NCBI RefSeq assembly: GCF_035046505.1
Contig: NC_089829.1
Span: 9,883,396 to 9,947,395, forward strand
Direction: 5' to 3'
Origin: Tiliqua scincoides
Lineage: Eukaryota > Chordata > Lepidosauria > Squamata > Scincidae
DNA: 64,000 nt
A program made the translations under genes and the position numbers. The notes beneath the pieces were generated by a model. The model was not told the origin of the DNA. It searched no databases and saw only the letters and a list, made by a program, of their open reading frames with translations. Position 1 is the first letter of the stretch; each line of letters opens with the position of its first letter. Positions 35,601 through 43,600 of this stretch are shown here, in pieces.

Positions 35601-37544
35601 CTCAGTTTTCTCATTCTTTTTTAAATGCTTTTTTTCATGTGACAGGGGGATTCTGGCGGTCCTCTTAACTGCGAGAGCGACAACGTTTGGGAGGTACATG
35701 GTATCGTGAGCTTCGGATCTGGGCTGGGCTGCAACACTAAGAAAAAGCCAACGGTTTTCACCCATGTGGCTTCTTACATCTCCTGGATCAATGAGGTGAG
35801 GGTGGACTCCACTTTGCATGATTTCTGAATGGCTCCCATTTTCCATATGGGAAAATATGGTTCCCATATGGAACTCATGTATTCTCTTAATCCAGATTCA
35901 AACTCTGTATTATCAGAATCTGAGAACCACTCATTCTCAGGAAGTTTTCAATTTGGGGTGAATACCAGTTTTTAGTGTTTACACTCACATTTTCATAATA
36001 GGGTCATGATACTTTCATGACAAAGTAAAGCCAGGTCTCTGCCCCAAGGAACATACCACTGACATTTGTCACAGTGCGACAACAGAGGAAGAGTTTGGTA
36101 GCTTCCTAAATCCAGACATCATTCTTTCTTTTTCCTCTTAAACTTCACAACCAGATTAGAAGACAGGGTATTAGTACCTTGTTTGTTTTATTGCATGTAA
36201 ATAGCTGCTGTGGGTACCCTGATGTGGATGGTGACTTTGCCAGGGGCAGAAAGATGGGTCACACAGTCAGAGTCCTGTGTGACTACTACTTACATTCCCT
36301 GGTCCCAATAATGCACATAACATATCATTGGGTTTTTAAAAATCACTTTACACATTGCATTTTGACTATGTTGAAAAGGCCCTCTAAATCAGAATGTGCC
36401 AGGAAGAAAGACATGTACAGAAGGTTGGCCAAAGACCTGTCAGTGCCAGAGGCAGTGCGTCAAATGCTGCCTCCCATTTTACTAGGCAGCAGGTCTGACC
36501 TTTTTGCTCCCGCTCCTTGGATTAGAAAAGAAATTTGGGGATGAAGATTAAGTATGGAGGTGAGCTTCTAGCCCACCCACTCTCCTCTCCTCTTCATCCT
36601 CTTCCTCTGAGACCCTCCTCTCCCAAGCGCAGGAAAATGCAAACCCTTAAGTTTTGTTTAGCACACTTTAAACTCATAAGGTATGCTTAACATTCACATT
36701 TGGTTAAAAGCTCAAGGCATGCCGTGATTATCATCTCTCCTTTTCCGGTCTCTTTTGTTTGTTAATATAAATTATGTAATCAGGATATATCAGAGTCATC
36801 AGATTTTTTTTTAATAGCAGGTTTTGTTTTAATTGTGTAAAAAGTTTGACCATGCAATGTGGTTTGGTTCTCTTCTCCACCCACTCCCCAAATGCTTTTT
36901 GAATACATGGAGCAGGAGGAACTGTGAGAGAGGCAGGAAGACAAACCACCACCTGAGGCAAACACCTCATGGAGAGATGTGCCCTCCTACATGCACTTGC
37001 ATGCAAAGGTCATGCACATGTGTCAAAGGTGATGCAATTGACTAGATTCTCCACTGGGTGTACATGTCTTCAGAAACATGTGTTTCCCATAATGCAGCGA
37101 TCCCCAAACTTTGAGCAGTGGCTCCCCAGGGAGCCACAGAAACTAATAAGAGGAGTCATAGAATCCTTGTGAAAAACCCACTGCACTATACAATGTATAG
37201 GATTGTAGCCCTAATGGGGTGCTGTGGCCAATAGCCCAGTATGTCAAAGGAGCCACCACTCAAAAAAGTTTGGGAACCACTGCCATAATGCAATCTCATA
37301 ATATGCAATGACTTTTGTGCTGTATTGATGCCCAAACTCCCCACATTTGTTGTGTAATGCTAAGGCACAGATAAGAGAACAGCTGACCACAGTCACAAAG
37401 CTGAAGCCTGGTATGGAAGGGCTATGGGGTTGAACCCAGGTGGCCATTCTTGTCATTTAGTGGATAGTAGAAGCATTTTCTTCAAGTGACCTGTATAACA
37501 AACATTTTTCTCTTTTTCTCCACTAGAAAATAAGCCAGAACTAA
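28123..37544 (+). CDS. CTRC: Chymotrypsin C (caldecrin) precursor, complete
   Basis: Eight coding exons (28123-28162, 29649-29737, 31079-31176, 31944-32066, 33402-33538, 33926-34071, 35646-35795, 37527-37544) join to 266 aa; human CTRC has 268. The family product is a secreted pancreatic zymogen that cleaves after Leu and other hydrophobic residues and controls activation and degradation of trypsinogens and procarboxypeptidases. Seen: signal peptide [16 protein letters not shown]; propeptide with CGKP at its start and an NVS sequon; trypsin-type activation site SR|VVGGED; catalytic His73 (TAAHC), Asp119 (NDIAL) and Ser214 (GDSGG); and an S1 pocket of Ser at position 189 (chymotrypsin numbering), Gly216 and Thr226. 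CTRC is preferred over elastase because of [27 protein letters not shown] and the CNTKKKP...SWINEK end, which match CTRC. Its neighbours EFHD2 and CELA2A fit. All splice sites are GT-AG. Confidence 0.94.
29317..29350. repeat. Perfect 14-bp inverted repeat, 6-nt loop
   Basis: TGATGGTCACTCCA and its exact reverse complement are separated by ATAGTA. A short near-duplicate (GTGTCATGGGTGAT twice) lies just before it. Confidence 0.8.
29587..29628. repeat. (TC)n followed by poly-C microsatellite
   Basis: About 14 TC units then 14 C. The tract ends about 20 nt before the CTRC exon 2 acceptor and so doubles as a pyrimidine tract. Confidence 0.9.
29649..29737 (+). CDS. CTRC: CTRC coding exon 2 (propeptide, activation site)
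   Basis: Acceptor TTCCCAG|CC, donor CAG|GTAAAG. It encodes [20 protein letters not shown] to SWPWQ and includes the Arg-Val activation bond. Confidence 0.93.
29738..31078 (+). other. CTRC: CTRC intron 2
   Basis: Contains the 3' end of a non-LTR element at about 30505-30745 and unassigned sequence around it (30000-30350 may be an old MITE). Confidence 0.65.
30505..30745 (+). mobile_element. LINE 3' end (Cys/His C-terminal type)
   Basis: GCTGTGCAGCATGGCCTTTC to CAAGACTGAAGGTTGCCAAC closely matches 35064-35382 and ends in the same CAAGACTGAAGGTTGCCAAC-type tail. The coding frame is broken. It is 5'-truncated. Confidence 0.7.
31079..31176 (+). CDS. CTRC: CTRC coding exon 3 (catalytic His)
   Basis: Acceptor TTCCAG|GTC, donor AG|GTAACC. 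It encodes residues 44-75 plus two bases and includes [17 protein letters not shown] with His73. Confidence 0.94.
31177..31943 (+). other. CTRC: CTRC intron 3
   Basis: Holds a 17-bp tandem repeat at 31445-31487 (AGATCAAAGCTGCT units) and a copy of the short palindromic repeat at about 31521-31605. Nothing else recognised. Confidence 0.65.
31944..32066 (+). CDS. CTRC: CTRC coding exon 4
   Basis: Acceptor TTTCAG|C, donor AT|GTGAGT. It encodes [18 protein letters not shown] through KWNSFLI, the segment between the catalytic His and Asp. Confidence 0.93.
32222..32456 (+). mobile_element. MIR-like (CORE) SINE with L2-type 3' tail
   Basis: tRNA-like head GGTGGCGTAGTGGTTTGGGA and GATCTGGGCTCAAATCTC, then the MIR core GTGACCTTGGGCCAGTCACT and CTCACCTACCTCACAGGGTT, then GCCCTGAGCTCTTTGGAGGA and an AAATAAATAAATAAA end. 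The order matches mammalian MIR. The good preservation suggests later activity in this lineage. Confidence 0.8.
32651..32825. mobile_element. PIF/Harbinger-like MITE
   Basis: The ends GGGCCCAATCCTATCCAATT and (inverted) AGACCCAATCCTATCCAACT bracket 175 bp. TTA precedes it at 32648-32650 and TCA follows at 32826-32828. The copy at 63236-63414 has TTA on both sides. Confidence 0.65.
32950..33250 (-). mobile_element. CR1-clade LINE, 3' fragment
   Basis: TGCTGGATCAGGCCAAAGGC, CCAGCTTCCTGTACCTCACA and CCACATCCTGTGGCAAGGAG reverse-complement the 3' part of the CR1 copies elsewhere. Moderately diverged. Confidence 0.75.
33402..33538 (+). CDS. CTRC: CTRC coding exon 5 (catalytic Asp)
   Basis: Acceptor CTTTCAG|C, donor TA|GTAAGT. 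It encodes [20 protein letters not shown] to YVTGWGRLY and carries Asp119. Confidence 0.95.
33539..33925 (+). other. CTRC: CTRC intron 5
   Basis: Short intron. No repeat or other feature recognised. Confidence 0.6.
33926..34071 (+). CDS. CTRC: CTRC coding exon 6
   Basis: Acceptor CTGCAG|CT, donor AAC|GTAAGT. It encodes (T)[18 protein letters not shown] to [14 protein letters not shown] and supplies Ser189 at the base of the S1 pocket. Confidence 0.95.
34157..34540. mobile_element. Probable hAT-like element
   Basis: The ends CAGCGACGTAGCTAATGG and CCCTTTAGCTATGCCACTG are nearly inverted repeats. The flanks ATCTGGAG and GTTTGGAG match at 6 of 8. Unlike the other hAT copies here, the target lacks a central TA. 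Confidence 0.5.
35064..35382 (+). mobile_element. Non-LTR LINE 3' end, C-terminal Cys/His domain
   Basis: One frame reads [20 protein letters not shown], then [11 protein letters not shown]...EAKRQRRKA and [20 protein letters not shown]. This is the C-terminal zinc-knuckle-like end common to an endonuclease/reverse transcriptase LINE group. The 3' end CGATACCATAGGCTTTCGAG then ACTGAAGGTTGCCAAC is shared with the 5S-derived SINE at 61611. The clade is not resolved. Confidence 0.75.
35646..35795 (+). CDS. CTRC: CTRC coding exon 7 (catalytic Ser)
   Basis: Acceptor GTGACAG|GGG, donor GAG|GTGAGG. It encodes [20 protein letters not shown] to SYISWINE, with Ser214, Gly216 and Thr226 of the specificity pocket. 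Confidence 0.95.
35796..37526 (+). other. CTRC: CTRC intron 7
   Basis: Holds a CT/GA-rich repeat copy (36515-36615) and a hAT element (37095-37282). The remainder is unassigned. Confidence 0.65.
37095..37282. mobile_element. Short hAT element, perfect 8-bp target duplication
   Basis: The ends CAGCGATCCCCAAACTTTGA and AAAGTTTGGGAACCACTG are flanked by CCATAATG on both sides (37087-37094 and 37283-37290). At 188 bp it is the smallest of the set. Confidence 0.85.
37527..37544 (+). CDS. CTRC: CTRC coding exon 8 (last five codons and stop)
   Basis: Acceptor TCCACTAG|AAA. It encodes K-I-S-Q-N-stop and follows WINE, so the end reads WINEKISQN; human reads WINEKMQL. Confidence 0.9.
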   Translation, partial: KISQN

Positions 37545-37587
37545 GGAGGGCATCCAACTACGTGGTGGCTTGTTGCAACAGTAGCTT

Positions 37588-37593
37588 AATAAA
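37588..37593 (+). terminator. CTRC: CTRC polyadenylation signal AATAAA
   Basis: AATAAA 44 bp after the stop codon. It gives a very short 3' UTR, as is usual for pancreatic protease genes. Confidence 0.85.
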
Positions 37594-39734
37594 CCTTTTC
37601 CTCACCATTTATTTTCTTGAATTTCATTTCAAACATTTTTACTTAGCCTTTCCTCTCTGAAATGAGGTGTCCAGAGCAGCTGAAAAACAGATATTTAAGC
37701 CAACTGTACTGTATCCACATTGTAAATTGTGTTTGTATTATGATATTTGCAATAATACAGTCAAAACAAAACATGAACAAGAATACCAAGTGAGCAACTG
37801 CAGCAAAAGGGAGCACAAAGATCAAGCCACAAGCATGGTAGCATCGTAAAAAAAGTCAAGCAAGACAAATTGCACCTGGAAATTGCCCAGCAGTCAGTGC
37901 AGGTGGAATAGCAGCGCAGTAACAGTCAAACCGTCTGACCCTGGTTACAACATGTGCAACATGATATTTTGCATCAGTTGCAGTTGTTTCTAGATGGTCT
38001 TCAAGGGCAACCCCAAGTGAACCATACTGCAGTAAAACCAGGGTTTTAGGGAATCAGGAAAGAAGGGGAAAAGAAGAAAACCAGAGGAGTAAAAGAAAAT
38101 AAGTTTTCCTGGACAACGTTGTGGTTAGATGGCCATTCTCTGTCGCCTGAAGCAAGGGCTACAGGCATGTAGTGAGCCCCTCGATGGGCCATGAAGTCGC
38201 TTGCTGTGGGGGAGCTGATCTCGCCCACTGGACAAGACCCCCTAGCCCGTAGTGCAACCACTCAAAGGAGTTTGGAGATGTGGGTTTGGGCGGGTGTCAT
38301 GACGGTTATGAGAGCCATCTAAAGCAGAGGTCTGCGGCTGATCTCAGGCTTCCACAAACAGTTTAAAGACAGACAAAAGTGTCCCAAATGCACACATGCG
38401 CATGAACGCACACCCAGAGAAAGCACTAAGTTTGTCATCCTTTGATTGCACACAAGACAAAGGAAGACCGACAGGATTTGGTGCGTCAGTGACAAGCCAG
38501 TGCCAAGGGACAAGATTACTAGCTGGACGGGTGTGCTGTGTTGCAGGACCCACAGGGCTATTTGGCTCTTGATGCTCCACCCCTCACTGTGTTTGGTTGT
38601 TATTTGCTGCCCCTTCTCCAACTCTGCAGTCTCACCCTGAGTCAGCTGATGTAAGAAATGACTGGAGTGGGGAGAAGGAATCCCCTTCTAAGATCAAAGT
38701 GTCAAGTGTGATGTAAGTCTATGTTTTTAGTGCACAGTCTCAAAGGTGGAGCAGCATCTGTAAGCCTGGTTGCCAGCCCATCTCCTCCCAGCCGGGTTCT
38801 TGTTCCTTTGCAAGTTATCCAACAGGCAGCCAAGTAGCAGGTGTCACTGAGATCTGGCTGCCCCAGTTCATTCGCTGTCTGCCACAGAGTTCCAAAGCCA
38901 CAGGGGCCTGTCTGGAACAAGTAGGTCAGCAGTCCCACAGAGGAACAGCTGGTCACTGCTGCCAGGCATGCTGCAGGCTTCCCTTGTGGTCTGCACAGCT
39001 GGCCATGCAGACAGTCCTGTGTCTTCTTCCCCTGTTGGACAGCCTGGATCCGGAAGCTTCTACTAGCAGAATGCACATTTCTCCAGGCATTTTATTGTCA
39101 TTCCAAAATATCAAAAATAAAACCCATTTTCACATATGGATATTGTTTTTGTTTTCTTTCTCCCTAAAATATGTAATTTGTTAAATGTTATTATCGGGAG
39201 TGGGGAATGATCCTAAATACCCAGATCCTAAATACCCAGATTATTACAGGTAGAAGATTTCCTTTCCAATGATGGGCTATTGCCACTCTAAAAATACATC
39301 AACAGTCCTGTTCAGGGAATCATTAAAAGGGTCACAATCTCCCTAAGTCTGACAGAGGGAGATTGTGCCTTTGCCTTCCTCTGCTCCTCCAGCTCCCTAG
39401 ATTTCAAAAAGAAAGAGGAATAGGAAAGTAAAGTGGCGGGCTGCTGGAGCATCTCCAACAACTTCAAAAAAAAGATGCCATAAATTTTATTCTTATATTT
39501 TGATATTTAAACATTAATTAAAAACTAAAAAATCAGAATCTGGGGCAGTGGTGGAATAAGATTTCAGTGGGAGGGGGTTTCAGTATCCTCGTTTGTTTGT
39601 TTGTTTGAGAAATTAATATCCTGTCTTTCCTTTGCCAAGGCAAATGCGCAGGCATCTTACTAGTTTCCACCCTTCCCCCACCCCAAAAAAATAACAACAA
39701 AGCTTACAATTAATAAAACAATTAGTAAAAACAG

Positions 39735-39780
39735 TTGTTTGGTTGGCAACCTTCAGTCTCGAAAGACTATGGTATACAGT
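39735..39780 (-). mobile_element. LINE/SINE 3' tail fragment
   Basis: TTGGCAACCTTCAGTCTCGA then AAGACTATGGTAT is the reverse of the tail shared by the LINE at 35064-35382 and the 5S SINE at 61611-61754. Confidence 0.6.
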
Positions 39781-40326
39781 TGGGGGGGTCAGCAAAAAAA
39801 AATAGCAGCATCTATAGCTGCTGCTATAACAGCAAGCATCACATGGAAGCACAGAAGGCAAATACCAGCTCATCCAAACCCACATCACCTAAACACCTGA
39901 TGGAACAAAAACAGGTTGGGCCCTTGCCAAAAAAGGCATAAGGAAAGAGGTCATTAGTTGTGACCTCCATACTTGTGGTGCCCCCTTGGAGAAGTCTCAC
40001 CCTTGCGCCGACATTCCCCTAACCTGAGTCAGAGGTGGCCCTTGCATGAGAGCCCCCTCAGATGACCTAAGAGGGTAGGCTGAAATGTGTGGGAGAAGGT
40101 GGTCCCTCAGATCACCTGGTCCCAAATTGTGGTCCTCGGCCCCTCCCAGATTATGCAAACCAACATTGTGCAAAGTGAAATGATGTACGTTTTCTTAATT
40201 TGCACAATGTACACGTACTGCAGAATCCAGTTGCTTTTCCGGACCAGAATATTTAAGGATGGAGTACACAGTACTGGCTTGGTGGTGGTGGTGGTGGGGG
40301 CTTTATGGAGCTTTGTTCATGCTTAC

Positions 40327-40459
40327 TACATGCCTGAATGAAGAAGAACTTGGGCTTGCCCCTCAGGCTGGGGCAGTGGCATCCACTGAAGTAGCTGACA
40401 ACTGAAATGGGCTTCCTGTCTGTTCCGTAGGTTCCACCAGGGAACTGGATGTGGCTGTT
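40327..40459 (-). pseudogene. Duplicated CASP9 catalytic-Cys exon, still open
   Basis: Minus strand, acceptor CTCACAG|AAC and donor TA|GTAAGC. It reads [18 protein letters not shown], then [16 protein letters not shown] and FFFIQAC. It is 133 nt against 148 in CASP9. The 15 missing bases fall in two groups (9 and 6), so the phase is kept. The two glycines after the catalytic Cys are absent. Confidence 0.8.
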
Positions 40460-40989
40460 CTGTGAGAAAAAGCAGCAATGCTGGCTCAAGTGACAGTGGG
40501 TGTCTGGAGGGGCAGGTTTCTCCTGACAACACTGCCTTCTCCTATGCTGTCTTCCTAGTGCTGCCAGGAGAAGGAGACGCTCTGCCCTCTGGTCTCCATA
40601 CCTCTTGTCATGGGTAGGTTGGGGTGGTGGTTGAAAGAGAATGGAGAGAGAGGAGGAGGCAGCAGCCCCAGCAAGTGGTTCGGCAGATGCTACCATAGGC
40701 CCGCTAGGCGACCGTGATCCTAGGAGTGCAGGGTTGGGAATGCCTGAATTAGATTAATCATTCATGCAATATTTTGATAGACAAAGGAGTTTCCACAATT
40801 AGCCAGCAAATTTTGTAAGCATGTTTCAACACACTGTGTAACACAAAAAATTGTCCTTGTTGTGTTTTTGTTTCTTATACAGTTCAGAGGTGCTGATTTC
40901 AATGATGAGCTTAGTATTTTTTTAATCGTCAAATTTTTTTTTTAGTTTTCTTAAATTTTGTGTTTGTATTTATCCTATTGTCTAATGCA

Positions 40990-41410
40990 CTATAATGATG
41001 ATGATGATGATGATGAGAACTTTATTGGGATATACATGACAATATATAAGTAAAATCACACAACAAATCCACAATCCATAATCCCATGATACACACCCAA
41101 AAAGTGGAACCTAATAGTCAGAAATGCCCCATACTCTAGCTTGTTACAGAACTAAGCTCTTGCTTCCATTTCCTGAGAGCTTGTGACTGTATAGACAAAA
41201 AAGGGCAACTTTATCAAGAGTTTCTCTTTCCTCTGTTGACAAAAGGGCTCACAGCACATCTGCCTCCGCCCATCCCTGGAGATGCGCCAAAATTGGCATA
41301 AGATATTTCTGGTGATGAGGCTTGTGCAAGAGGCAAAACAAGAAGAAATGTTTGAGTGTCTCCACGTGATTCAGGTCTCAGGGACAGAGCCTTGCTGACA
41401 GAGGTATTCC
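40990..41410 (-). mobile_element. L2-like LINE 3' fragment with (ATC)n tail
   Basis: A (GAT)n run at 40995-41016 followed by GAACTTTATTGGGATATAC looks like the reversed AATAAAGTTC(ATC)n end of an L2-type element. The body is diverged and has no clear frame. Confidence 0.45.
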
Positions 41411-41564
41411 TTTAAATGCACTATAATATAGATCGTCCGATACAATTGTAGAGCATAAATTATGGCTAAACTAATGATGCTATGCCAACAATAGCAGCAT
41501 TTTTGAAATCCTTGCAACAAAATCAGTAAAGAAACATCAAAATACATAGATTTATCCCAGCTCT

Positions 41565-42630
41565 ATCTCTCCTTTCCTCCAGACTCCAGGGTGGCGGTTG
41601 AGGACCTGGAGCGCTGTCTGGAGGCAGTGAGGATCTGGATGGGGGCTAACAAGCTGAAATTAAATCCGGATAAGACAGAGGCTCTCCTGGTTAGGAAATC
41701 CTCGATGCAGGTGCTGGACTATCGGCTTGCGCTGAATGGGGTTGCACTCCCTCTGAAGGAGCAGGTCCGCAGCTTGGGGGTCCACCTGGACTCGCAGCTG
41801 CTCCTGGATTTCCAGGTGGCGGCTGTGGCAAGGGGGGCCTTCGCTCAGCTTCGGCTGGTACGCCAGCTGCGGCCGTACTTGGATCGTGCAGACCTGGCCA
41901 CGGTGATCCATGCCTCGGTGACATCGAGATTAGATTACTGTAACGCACTCTATGTGGGGCTGCCCTTGAAGACGGTTCGGAAACTGCAACTAGTGCAGAA
42001 TGCGGCGGCCTGTGTGGTTACTGGAGGTAGGCGGTTCGACCCTGTCAGTCCGCTTCTCCAGCGGCTGCACTAGCTGCCCATTCATTTCCGGGCCCAATTC
42101 AAGGTGCTGGTATTGACCTTTAAAGCCCTATACTGCTCTGGACCAGGGTATCTTAGAGATCGCCTGCTCCCGTACAATCCGGCTCGCCCTCTCAGGTCAT
42201 CAGAGAAGGCCTTTTTACAAGTGCCGCCGCCTAGGGAGGTACGTGGGGTGGCGGCAAGAAATAGGGCCTTCTCAGTAGTGGCACCAACGCTATGGAACTC
42301 CCTTCCCCTTGACTTAAGAATGGCTCCCTCTCTTGAGACTTTTCGGCAAGGCCTGAAGACCCTTCTGTTTAAACAGGCCTTCTGAGTTCGTGGCCTTTTA
42401 ACATCTTTTTAACATCTTTTAATATTTTTTTACAGGCCTGATTCTTTTATGACTTGCTGCTGCTCTATGCTCTTTTTACCTATTCTTTTTACTCTGACTG
42501 TTGTTTTTAGTATGTGTTAATATGTTTTTATTTGTTTTTTAAATTGTTTTTAATATGTTGTAAGCCGCCTTGAGTCCCTTCGGGGAGAAAGGCGGGGTAG
42601 AAATAAAGTTATTATTATTATTATTATTAG
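41565..42630 (+). mobile_element. L2 LINE, 3' end of ORF2, young
   Basis: The frame 41591-42385 (minus-1 free, one internal stop) encodes the RT C terminus: DLERCLEAVRIWMGANKLKL, NPDKTEALLV, SRLDYCNALYVGLP, LQLVQNAAA, APTLWNSLPLDLR and FRQGLKTLLFKQAF. The only break is TAG at 42071-42073, where relatives have Trp (HWLPI). The 3' UTR ends GGCGGGGTAGAAATAAAGTT with (ATT)n at 42611-42630. It is 5'-truncated near 41565. Confidence 0.85.
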
Positions 42631-42713
42631 ATAAATATGAAATTGTTCAAATTTTGCTATCCAATTTTATTTTCAATGCCCTTACAGTGATTAGAAGTGC
42701 CAGCTTAGAAGGG

Positions 42714-42729
42714 AGGCATTCCCTCCTGC

Positions 42730-42777
<48 letters not shown>

Positions 42778-42788
42778 GGAATGCCTCT
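42714..42788. repeat. (GA)n microsatellite inside an inverted repeat
   Basis: GAGGCATTCCCTCC ... GGAGGGAATGCCTC are exact inverted arms around about 22 GA units. The parental sequence in CASP9 (58074-58121) has the same arms with only a short GA-rich centre. Confidence 0.85.
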
Positions 42789-43041
42789 TTTAAGATGGTG
42801 CCTGCTGCAGCCCATGCATGTGAGAAGGCAGCATTTTCTTCAGGGGATTTGGGTTTGCACACAACTATGTGGAAAGTACATTGATGAATTAAAGAGGTCT
42901 TCCCCACACGACAGCCCTGTCATTGACATGGTGTTGGTCACGTATGCGATAGTTCACAGAATGATATAATCAAGAGAGGCGGGACCCTGCCCCAAAGAAT
43001 TCTCAATCTCAGTGGAAAAATAAAGCCACAGATCCATGCTC

Positions 43042-43600
43042 CTGACAGCCATGGGAAAGAATGGCCACTAGGCAGCAGTTCAGCAAGCTAAGACATAAGA
43101 CATAAGAACAGCCTCACTGGATCAGGCCATAGGCCCATCTAGTCCAGCTTCCTGTATCTCACAGCGGCCCACCAAATGCCCCAGGGAGCACATCAGACAA
43201 CAGACACAACCTGCTTCCCAGTGCCCTCCCCTGCACCTGGCATTCTGACATAGCCCATTTCTAAAATCAGGAGGTTGCACATACACATCATGGCTTATGA
43301 CCTGTAATGGATTTTTTCTCCAGAAATTTGTCCAATCCCCTTTTAAAGGCATCCAGGCCAGATGCCGTTGCCACATCCTGTGGCAAGGAGTTCCACAGAC
43401 CAACCACACGCTGAGTAAAGAAATAGTTTCTTTTGTCTGTCCTAACTCTCCCAACACTCAATTTTAGTGGATGTCCCCTGGTTCTGGTGTTATGTGAGAG
43501 TGTAAAGAGCATCTCTCTATCCACTTTATCCTTCCCATGTATAATTTAGTATGTCTCAATCATGTCCCCCAAGCTTTTCAGGCCCTGTAACTTCTGGATC
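43042..43600 (-). pseudogene. Duplicated CASP9 30-codon exon, split by a CR1 insertion
   Basis: The upstream part (minus strand from about 43600) keeps its acceptor, ATAG|GAAATGATCCAGAAG. The downstream part (43047-43092) encodes L-L-P-S-G-H-S-F-P-W-like sequence in shifted form and matches the parent through CATTCTTTCCCATGGCTGTC. The donor is lost: CAG|GA in place of CAG|GT. The LINE sits between the two parts. Confidence 0.75.
43094..43575 (-). mobile_element. CR1-clade LINE, 5'-truncated, inserted in a CASP9 pseudo-exon
   Basis: The minus-strand frame contains FTLSHNTRTRGHPLKLSVGR, TDKRNYFFTQRVVG and WNSLPQDV, then the 3' UTR and a TTATGTCTTATG tail at 43090-43110. Confidence 0.85.

Larger units (their letters stand above)
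34072..35645 (+). other. CTRC: CTRC intron 6
   Basis: Holds a hAT-like element (34157-34540) and the LINE 3' end at 35064-35382. The rest is AT-rich and unassigned. Confidence 0.65.

Noticed and set aside
38046-38621. Minus-strand open frames between CTRC and the CASP9 duplicate, considered as remains of a lost second elastase
   Set aside because: No CGGTLI, TAAHC, NDIAL or GDSGG motif is seen in any frame.
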